The translations under genes were made by a program, and so were the position numbers. A stretch of 9,392 nucleotides of DNA, taken from Actinomycetes bacterium. Its GTDB lineage: Bacteria > Planctomycetota > Phycisphaerae > JAACET01. Position 1 is the first letter of the stretch; every line of letters starts with the position of its first letter. A model generated the notes under the pieces. It had not been told where the DNA came from. It searched no databases and saw nothing but the letters and a program-made list of their open reading frames with translations. The stretch spans positions 1 through 9,392 of the forward strand of contig DAOVKO010000072.1 of the NCBI GenBank assembly GCA_030631725.1, in the 5' to 3' direction. Shown here one piece after another: positions 5,101-9,392 of this stretch.

Positions 5101-6884
5101 CCGGGGAAGTCTACAAAGAGACCAATAAGTCCAGGCTCTCTCGCCTGCTGGGGCTCAAGGACGGGGGTTCGAGTCGCTTCGGGCGGACGCAGGGCCTGAC
5201 GGCTATTGACGTGGATAAGGCCTCTTTGCGTGCGGAGGTTCTTCTGGCGTCGGGCGATTCCAACCAGGCCATAGCCATATATACTGACTTGATTGGGGTT
5301 TTATCGCTTCGGCTGCAGCAGGCCATAACTCAAGACCTGCTATTGCGGCCATTACGGGGCAGTGACAGGCCTTCGGGGCAGTCCCAACCTGACCTGTTTG
5401 GAGGGGATCTGAACTTATCGGTTAATCGGCGAAGCCGTGGAGCCAGCCCCGGGCCTCCTAGAAGCCGTGGAGCCGGCCCCGGGCCTCCTAACTTATCGGT
5501 TAATCGGCGAAGCCGTGGAGCCGGCCCCGGGCCTCCTAGAAGCCGTGGAGCCGGCCCCGGGCCTCCTAGACGAGCCCGACGCCCGGGCCGCTCAACAATC
5601 CAGGACAGCCTCAGGCTGTCCCCCCAAGAGGAGCAGTTCTTCGCTGATGCGGATTTGCTGGTCAGGGCCTGTGCTGGAAGGGCCGCCGCCCTGCAGCAGG
5701 TGGGTTTGGCCGCCCAGGCGCGGCAGAGCCTTCGGCAGGGGTCCAGCCGGGTCCGAGGATATCTGTTGACGGAACTGACTGAGTTCATCCAGTACCGCCG
5801 GAGCCGCCGAATGCCTGTATCCGCCCAGTTGCGGGCAATAAGGCAGAGGTGGCAGGCGATGTCCCGGGAAAAAATCGGTGCCGGTCTGAGCCGTGCTTTA
5901 CAGGCCGCCCGGGGCCAAGCCATTAGCGGGCTCTCGAGCCCGGAAGTGGCCGCGACCGCACCGACTGTTTCGACAGAACCAAGCAAGCCTCCCATGAGCC
6001 TGGCCGTCTGGTTGGATAGCGGGACTGTGGACCGCTCAGTGCTAGAGCCCGAACGGTTGATGATTGCCGCTCAGTTCAGTTGGATTCGGGACTCGATTGC
6101 CCTTGACCAGACCGAGTCCGGCGAGCCGCTGGCCCCAGCCGAGCGTGCCGAGCAAATAATCGAATTGGCCCAAGCCTATCAGAGCAGCGCCGAGGCTAGC
6201 CCGGCCACGGCAGAGGCCCTGTGGCAATTGGGCTCGTTCATGGCCGCTATGGGCTACCAAGCCGAGGCCTGGGATTGCCTTGGCCAAGCTGGGGCCATAT
6301 ACAGCGAATTGGCCCAAGCCCTTCTCTCTGAGACTTCCGACTCCCAGAGCCGCTCCGAGCAGAAGCAACAGGACCACTCCACTTACGCTTTCCGCACAGC
6401 CGCCCTGGCCGCGCTGACTGAGGCTGCCGCTATTGCTGGGGATGATCCTCTTTGGGCAAAGTGTTCTGCGCCGTTGGCCGCTGAGACTCGCGCCAAACTC
6501 TTGCAGTTGCGGCGAGGCTGGTCCGGGGTCTTGGCCGGCAGTGAAGAACCGCCCGCAATACTGAGCAGTTCCAGCCATGCCTTGCGGATTGTCGCGGAAC
6601 TGGCCGAGGCAAGAGCCTATGGCCGGCCAAGGATGCGTTTCTGGTGGTGGCATTATCCGCCGGAACTTTCTCAACGACAGCTTTCGGTTGGACGGCGAGG
6701 ACCCACACGCCCAGGCACAAGCCCAGCCAGGTCCAGGGAATCTTCGCGGCGGCCTAAGCTCGAATACAGCGAGACTCAACCGAAGACCAGGCCTGGCCGG
6801 CGCTCCCAGCCCCGTCGTCGTGGCTCGCCCCAGCCTATCGACCCCATGCTACCCCCAACACCGGGATCTCGGCTGGGAATATAG
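2169..6884 (+). CDS. Giant membrane-anchored protein with N-terminal zinc ribbon, function unknown
   Basis: The product has 1571 residues. Residues 1-37 form a zinc ribbon with Cys7/Cys10 and Cys27/Cys30 around VPDEHAG, of a kind common at the N-termini of planctomycete membrane proteins. Residues 38-104 are a Pro/Ala/Lys-rich linker. Residues about 105-123 are one hydrophobic helix (GVILAAVLVLVVVGW) flanked by lysines; by the positive-inside rule the ribbon is cytoplasmic and the remaining ~1450 residues are extracytoplasmic. The outer part shows helical, TPR-like stretches (for example about 425-470, YGQALQLAQRR; and about 1310-1470) and a probable beta segment near 740-830 (KYIWINFTAGG). 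Low-complexity islands interrupt it: about 696-742, 849-863 (GPGPGPP), 1082-1133 (two 26-residue repeats) and the Arg/Pro/Ser-rich tail from about 1505. No enzymatic motif is recognised. A scaffold or envelope role is possible but is inference. The next gene on this strand, argB, is 130 bp downstream with no terminator between them. Confidence 0.82.
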   Translation: MAIRFKCTKCSHSLQVPDEHAGRKAKCPNCGQILPVPAAAQAQPSAKPATPAKPAIPAGPSAIGPIPSLAKRRKPGKAKPKPSSKQTQGAEDQGRPPELRSAKKPVIFGVILAAVLVLVVVGWQMGWFGSKKEPTRPELRPTGRTPPGIRAPVEEKPTITAQMLRERTDRLELQMATLEQLLAVEPVTPAVDQDLIGALKALEEFSREIQGQLLVGRDLSQLLSQNRKWLYEKVLARARGLVGQYRFASAKGLLEQVLPAGAVAPKPDTGPPIPARSPRRVGRSLGGAGWQGAQQDCRGFANGELIRRGLQGELCLWVREDPEGLTVVSLDAPDALQQPRGWGQTQQQWQEKWGPAREHLSFITQLQAQAEAEQYTARAGRLYVTIRDLERRCMTFETPAQADTQLMKRLARQKADYKVYEQLRGMIARCRYGQALQLAQRRIKENSANPDNYHWLLRCYLESYNTKPLEMDSALLLGCAEKMAELSRYDLPNNLLALSLRAFALPEGLGSSTYGDFVRSRTSQLNKLAEYAERYEAVVEWMKGESRDMVLRDFEYSPFLAGEPVELLDRQGVLYTLYGRGGSPGRAALILARVKRAQQEQGLSLHMPNGWRYQLWNVYPPAGSADLDAASAASVSEPIFKPVLDLGQINVSKLPTETTIPVVNSLTVLHCQQDSDQRRGGWSLRISRSAVNAEQLEADSRPTGTPRTSGRPNATRKPAFLGAGRTSSTPRSPARDQGSEADKYIWINFTAGGRGATVDGQDQPITCLVRSRRRKIAYFSDAKGDYVLGLAGKRFYAEKTGLLQTLNEKGPNWCLALDAKAYPPELREKMDEYEQFTAPRPSPGRPSFGPGPGPPGPGPGPRPIGRPRTTPESRSARQGRFTVAEAASWLSDLAAQRSAPLGRRISAARRDRSGSALVVGRWLNWQGTIIAQLDGRIKQLGRDIFAEPMFCTVQAATDLFNSADTSYQASLQAWPTLAGEVYKETNKSRLSRLLGLKDGGSSRFGRTQGLTAIDVDKASLRAEVLLASGDSNQAIAIYTDLIGVLSLRLQQAITQDLLLRPLRGSDRPSGQSQPDLFGGDLNLSVNRRSRGASPGPPRSRGAGPGPPNLSVNRRSRGAGPGPPRSRGAGPGPPRRARRPGRSTIQDSLRLSPQEEQFFADADLLVRACAGRAAALQQVGLAAQARQSLRQGSSRVRGYLLTELTEFIQYRRSRRMPVSAQLRAIRQRWQAMSREKIGAGLSRALQAARGQAISGLSSPEVAATAPTVSTEPSKPPMSLAVWLDSGTVDRSVLEPERLMIAAQFSWIRDSIALDQTESGEPLAPAERAEQIIELAQAYQSSAEASPATAEALWQLGSFMAAMGYQAEAWDCLGQAGAIYSELAQALLSETSDSQSRSEQKQQDHSTYAFRTAALAALTEAAAIAGDDPLWAKCSAPLAAETRAKLLQLRRGWSGVLAGSEEPPAILSSSSHALRIVAELAEARAYGRPRMRFWWWHYPPELSQRQLSVGRRGPTRPGTSPARSRESSRRPKLEYSETQPKTRPGRRSQPRRRGSPQPIDPMLPPTPGSRLGI
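4713..4757 (+). repeat. GGCCCT-type hexamer run encoding Gly-Pro repeats
   Basis: Hexamers GGCCCT, GGCCCT, GGTCCT, then CCT, GGCCCT, GGTCCT, GGCCCT and AGGCCC follow each other in frame, encoding GPGPGPPGPGPGPRP (residues 849-863). It forms a flexible or polyproline-like linker inside the giant protein, and its DNA is prone to slippage. Confidence 0.85.
5412..5567 (+). repeat. Two 78-bp tandem repeats (26 residues each) inside the giant gene
   Basis: Unit 1 (5412-5489) and unit 2 (5490-5567) are identical at 77 of 78 bases; the only difference is A at 5445, which turns Gly into Ser in unit 1. Each unit encodes NLSVNRRSRGAGPGPP followed by a second RSRGAGPGPP, so it contains two 30-base sub-repeats. 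The length is a multiple of three, so the frame is kept. GGCCCCGGGCC within each sub-repeat is nearly self-complementary. The near identity, including synonymous positions, points to a recent duplication. Confidence 0.95.
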
Positions 6885-7014
6885 TAAACCCCTTAGCAAA
6901 AGGCCGGAAATATCTTCTCCCGGTAATCTGGGGGCTAGATTATGCCCGGCGAAAATAGTATTCTTATCTGCCTTGATTCAATCTCAGACGCACGCCCAAG
7001 CCCGGAGTCTTGCC
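6885..7014 (+). other. Intergenic region between the giant gene and argB
   Basis: This 130-bp gap contains no terminator-like hairpin with a T-run and no convincing promoter. GGAG at 7004-7007 is the argB ribbon-binding signal (ribosome-binding site) with 7-base spacing. Read-through from the giant gene into argB is therefore possible. Confidence 0.5.
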
Positions 7015-7890
7015 ATGGACGAAGCCATCGCCAAAGCTCAGGCCCTGATTGAGGCTCTGAATTACATCCGCAAGTTCCGCGGGCGAATCGTAGTGGTCAA
7101 GATCGGCGGGGCGGTAATGGATACTCCGGCCGCCCTGGATGGTCTCTTGGCCGACGTGGTTTTCATGGCTACGGTTGGTATGCAGCCCATTGTTGTCCAC
7201 GGCGGGGGAAAGGCCATATCGGCGGCCATGGCCGAGGCCGGCCTGGAAGTCAACTTCGTCCAGGGCCAGCGATATACTGACGAGCGGGCCCTCAGCGTGG
7301 CTGAACACGTCCTGGTCAACCGGATCAACGCCCATATCGTCGAGACTGTCGTGCGGTCCGGCAGCTCGGCCATCGGTATGCATTCGCTGGCCAGTTGCGT
7401 ATTGCTGGCCGAGCGCCTGTTTCTCGAAGGCGACGAGGGCCAGCGCATCGACATCGGCCTGGTGGGGGAAGTTACCAAGGTCCAGAGCCAAGTCCTCCAC
7501 GCCTTGTGTCAGGCCGGCACCATTCCGGTGATCGCCCCCATTGCTCGCGACCGCTCCGGCGGAAAGCTCAACGTAAACGCGGACCTGGCAGCGGGAAAAA
7601 TAGCCGCGGCTGTTAAGGCAGAAAAGCTGGTCATGGTTTCCGACACCCACGGCGTGCGCACCGTTGCCGATGACCCTGATTCGCTGGCCGCCAGCCTGAC
7701 AGAGCAGCAGTTGCGCGACTTGGCCGAGAGCGGCGTCATCACCGCCGGAATGAAGCCCAAGGTCCAGGCCTGTCTCGAAGCCCTCGCCGCCGGCGTGGGC
7801 AAAGCACATATCATCGACGGCCGACTGGACCATTCCCTGCTGCTGGAGATATACACCGATAAAGGTGTGGGCACCGAAATACTCAAGTAG
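7015..7890 (+). CDS. argB: Acetylglutamate kinase
   Basis: The enzyme phosphorylates N-acetyl-L-glutamate with ATP, the second step of arginine biosynthesis, in the cytoplasm. The 291-residue protein shows the amino-acid-kinase fold: VVVKIGG with Lys29, the glycine loop VHGGGK (61-66), QRYTDERAL for acetylglutamate binding, LNVNADLAAGK (185-195), VSDTHGV in the nucleotide half, and the closing LLLEIYTDKGVGTEI. About 24 residues (ALIEALNYIRKFRGR) precede the first strand. Known arginine-sensitive hexameric kinases have such an N-terminal helix, so feedback inhibition by arginine is a reasonable inference. The ATG at 7015 is chosen because GGAG lies 7 bases upstream and the length fits; the frame is open back to 6577 but that part overlaps the giant gene. 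argD follows 40 bp downstream, so the two are probably one transcript. Confidence 0.96.
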   Translation: MDEAIAKAQALIEALNYIRKFRGRIVVVKIGGAVMDTPAALDGLLADVVFMATVGMQPIVVHGGGKAISAAMAEAGLEVNFVQGQRYTDERALSVAEHVLVNRINAHIVETVVRSGSSAIGMHSLASCVLLAERLFLEGDEGQRIDIGLVGEVTKVQSQVLHALCQAGTIPVIAPIARDRSGGKLNVNADLAAGKIAAAVKAEKLVMVSDTHGVRTVADDPDSLAASLTEQQLRDLAESGVITAGMKPKVQACLEALAAGVGKAHIIDGRLDHSLLLEIYTDKGVGTEILK

Positions 7891-7913
7891 CTATCTTGTG
7901 GTCTTTGGCAAAT

Positions 7914-7918
7914 AGGAG
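7914..7918 (+). promoter_or_regulatory. Ribosome-binding site for the GTG start of argD
   Basis: AGGAG lies 12 bases before the GTG at 7931. This spacing is longer than usual, and together with the GTG start suggests modest initiation. No in-frame ATG lies between this site and the conserved part of the protein that would suit better. Confidence 0.6.
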
Positions 7919-7930
7919 TGAACAAGCAAA

Positions 7931-9157
7931 GTGAAAGAAGAAAAAATAGATACCAAGAAGATCATCAAACAATACGACAAGTACGTGATCGGCAACTATA
8001 GTCGGCTGCCGCTAGTTTTCGTCCGCGGCCAAGGCAGTTATGTCTGGGACGCCGACGGCAAACGCTATCTGGATATGTTCCCCGGATGGGCGGTCAGCGG
8101 CCTGGGCCATTGCCCCCAGCCGGTGGTCGAGGCCATTCGCAAGCAGGCCGGCGAGTTGATCCACATGGACAACACCTTCTACACCGTCCCCCAAGGCCGT
8201 TTGGCCCGGCTGATCTCCAAAAAGTCTTTTGGCGGCAAGTCTTTCTTCTGCAACAGCGGCACCGAAGCCGTCGAGGCCGCCTTGAAATTAGCCCGTCTAG
8301 CCACGCCGGAAAAGAAGTACCGTTACATTACCGCTTTAGGCAGTTTTCACGGCCGGACTTTTGCTGCGCTTACTGCCACTGCTCAGTCGAAGCACCACCA
8401 GGGTCTTTCTCCACTGCTGCCCGGATTCAGCTATGTGCCCTTCAACGATGTGTCTGCCCTGGAAGAAACCTTCGACGACGAGGTGGCTGCTGTGCTGCTT
8501 GAACCCATCCAGGGCGAAGGCGGTATCAATGTCGCCAGTGATGAATTTCTGATCAAGGCCGCTGAGCTCTGCCGCCAACACAACGCTCTGCTCATCCTCG
8601 ACGAGGTCCAAAGCGGTATGGGCCGAACCGGAAAATGGTTCGCCTATCAGCACACGCCGATCGAGCCGGATATTATTACCATGGCCAAGTCGCTGGGCGG
8701 CGGAGTGGCTATCGGCGGAATCTGCGCCAGCCCCCAGGTCGCCGAGGCTCTCAAACCCGGCACTCATGCCTCTACTTTCGGGGGCAACCCCTTGGCAGCC
8801 GCCGCTGCCGTGGCCGCCATAGAGATGATCGACAGCGAGGGCCTCTTAGCCCGGGCCGCCGAGTTGGGTCGACACATTATGACTCGCTTGGCCGCCATGA
8901 AAGAAAAGTTCGATTGTATCAGCGACCTCCGTGGTCGCGGCCTGATGATCGGCATAGAACTGGACATCCCCGGGGCCCAGCTCGTCAACGCCTGCCTCCA
9001 GAAAGGCCTGCGGATTAATTGCACTCACGAGACGGTCCTGCGTTTCATGCCCCCCCTCACCGCCACCGAAGAGCAGATTGACCAGGCCCTGGATATCCTG
9101 GAAACTGTCATGACCGAAAGCGTCCCGGCCATTCGTTCAGCCGCCGAGCCTGAATAA
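7931..9157 (+). CDS. argD: Acetylornithine aminotransferase
   Basis: This class III pyridoxal-phosphate aminotransferase converts N-acetylglutamate semialdehyde and glutamate to N-acetylornithine and 2-oxoglutarate, the fourth step of arginine synthesis. The 408-residue protein has every family landmark: FCNSGTEAVEAALKLAR (106-122) for the cofactor phosphate, GSFHGRT (137-143), LLEPIQGEGGI (189-199), LILDEVQSGMGRTG with the ring-nitrogen Asp224, the Schiff-base Lys253 in ITMAKSLGGG, and THASTFGGNPLA (278-289). Adjacency to argB supports ArgD over the related ornithine, GABA or succinylornithine aminotransferases, although these share the motifs and some ArgD enzymes also serve lysine synthesis. 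Translation starts at GTG; the N-terminus is lysine-rich. A GC-rich hairpin 62 bases after the stop probably ends the transcript. Confidence 0.94.
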   Translation: MKEEKIDTKKIIKQYDKYVIGNYSRLPLVFVRGQGSYVWDADGKRYLDMFPGWAVSGLGHCPQPVVEAIRKQAGELIHMDNTFYTVPQGRLARLISKKSFGGKSFFCNSGTEAVEAALKLARLATPEKKYRYITALGSFHGRTFAALTATAQSKHHQGLSPLLPGFSYVPFNDVSALEETFDDEVAAVLLEPIQGEGGINVASDEFLIKAAELCRQHNALLILDEVQSGMGRTGKWFAYQHTPIEPDIITMAKSLGGGVAIGGICASPQVAEALKPGTHASTFGGNPLAAAAAVAAIEMIDSEGLLARAAELGRHIMTRLAAMKEKFDCISDLRGRGLMIGIELDIPGAQLVNACLQKGLRINCTHETVLRFMPPLTATEEQIDQALDILETVMTESVPAIRSAAEPE

Positions 9158-9218
9158 CCGTGCCCAGGTAGTAGTTGTGTCATTCTTGCCTCTTTATCGT
9201 GATCCTTGGTGGTCTTTG

Positions 9219-9248
9219 AAAGCCCCCGGCCTACGTGCCGGGGGGCTT
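9219..9248 (+). terminator. Terminator-like hairpin after argD
   Basis: AAGCCCCCGGC (9220-9230) pairs with GCCGGGGGGCTT (9237-9248) around CTACGT, with one extra G bulged in the right arm. The stem is strong and placed where an argBD transcript should end. The run after it (CACTTTGTG) is not a proper T-tract, so termination efficiency is uncertain. Confidence 0.6.
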
Positions 9249-9249
9249 C

Positions 9250-9294
9250 ACTTTGTGCCCCTGGGCCTTTATTTATATTTAGCCCCCGGTTTTA
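9250..9294 (+). repeat. CTTTGTGCC repeat fragment joined to the second GCCCCCGG element copy
   Basis: CTTTGTGCCCCTGGGCCTTT around 9251-9270 resembles the CTTTGTGCCTCTGTGC units of the accB-accC gap. It is directly followed by the 22 bases at 9273-9294, identical to 116-137. The same two repeat types are thus neighbours at both ends of the window, in opposite order. Confidence 0.7.
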
Positions 9295-9340
9295 GGGGTC
9301 CCCAATCGCGATATTTCGCGATTGGGGGGCCCACCGGGGG
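9283..9340 (+). repeat. Nested palindrome: small hairpin element inside the loop of a GCCCCCGG hairpin
   Basis: The outer arms CCCCCGG (9283-9289) and CCGGGGG (9334-9340) equal those of the compact hairpin at 126-144, whose arms are separated only by TTTTA. Here, after the same TTTTA, 39 extra bases (9295-9333) intervene. They contain CCCCAATCGCGA (9300-9311) and TCGCGATTGGGG (9316-9327), a perfect 12-bp stem with a TATT loop. This stem is extended by GGG (9295-9297) against CCC (9330-9332). Comparison of the two copies suggests insertion of a small palindromic element. The T-rich tail is weaker here (TTCATTTAATT). Confidence 0.8.
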
Positions 9341-9364
9341 TTCATTTAATTCCGGAGCCGACTG

Positions 9365-9392
9365 ATGAGCCGCCGGGACGCTCGCCGAGCCG
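9365..9392 (+). CDS. Start of an unidentified gene, cut by the window end
   Basis: An ATG at 9365 opens a frame reading MSRRDARRA to the end of the window. GGAG at 9354-9357 with 7-base spacing is a good ribosome-binding site, and the position just after the argD terminator region suits the start of a new transcription unit. Nine residues are too few to name a product. The start does not resemble the usual N-terminus of ArgF, which often follows argD. Confidence 0.4.

Noticed and set aside
5330..5995. Minus-strand 221-codon frame and plus-strand 110-codon frame over the 78-bp repeats
   Set aside because: They are shadows of the giant gene, kept open because the repeat length is a multiple of three. 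No start signal or family resemblance is seen.
6600..6884. Possible frameshift near the C-terminus of the giant protein, where composition becomes Arg/Pro/Ser-rich
   Set aside because: The alternative frames give no better protein, and similar basic low-complexity islands occur earlier in the same frame, so a disordered tail is the simpler reading.
6577..7014. Upstream extension of argB over the end of the giant gene
   Set aside because: The conserved kinase begins at the ATG at 7015, which has its own GGAG. The upstream part overlaps a well-supported gene in another frame and shows no homology.
9361..9392. Hammerhead ribozyme suggested by CTGATGAG
   Set aside because: The required stem II closing followed by GAAA is not present in the remaining bases, and an ATG with a good ribosome-binding site explains the same segment.

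Overview
The window is a gene-dense, fairly GC-rich bacterial chromosome segment. The organism is most likely a planctomycete (Phycisphaerae-like). This is an inference from the large protein that pairs an N-terminal CxxC zinc ribbon of the 'F.C..C...L.VPDEHAG....CP.CG' type with one transmembrane anchor, and from the GCCCCCGG hairpins and CTTTGTGCC-type intergenic repeats. No rRNA, tRNA, transposase gene or CRISPR array is visible.

Minus strand, positions 1981 down to 1: a fatty-acid-synthesis-linked cluster consisting of an M24 (Xaa-Pro) metallopeptidase, accB (biotin carboxyl carrier protein) and the first 33 codons of accC (biotin carboxylase), which runs off the window. The peptidase stop and the accB start are one base apart. 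accB and accC, usually adjacent, are separated by 270 bp of simple-sequence repeats plus a GC-rich hairpin.

Positions 1982-2168: a divergent intergenic region with ribosome-binding sites for both flanking genes, possible promoters on each strand, and a 13-bp-stem inverted repeat.

Plus strand, 2169-6884: one very long gene for a 1571-residue protein of unknown function. It has a cytoplasmic zinc ribbon, a P/A/K linker, one transmembrane helix and a huge extracytoplasmic part. That part consists of helical (TPR-like) stretches and probable beta segments, interrupted by Pro/Gly/Arg/Ser-rich islands. One island contains a 77/78-identical tandem duplication of 78 bp.

Plus strand, 7015-9157: argB (acetylglutamate kinase) and argD (acetylornithine aminotransferase), two consecutive-pathway enzymes of arginine biosynthesis, 40 bp apart. 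They are followed by a terminator-like hairpin, a fragment of the CTTTGTGCC repeat, and a second copy of the hairpin seen near accC. In this second copy a 39-bp segment carrying its own perfect 12-bp-stem hairpin sits in the loop. A new reading frame with a good ribosome-binding site starts at 9365 and leaves the window.

The metabolic genes are ordinary. The points most worth a second look are the hairpin-within-a-hairpin element, its uninterrupted sibling at the other end of the window, the repeat mosaic splitting accB from accC, and the giant anchored protein with its recent internal duplication.
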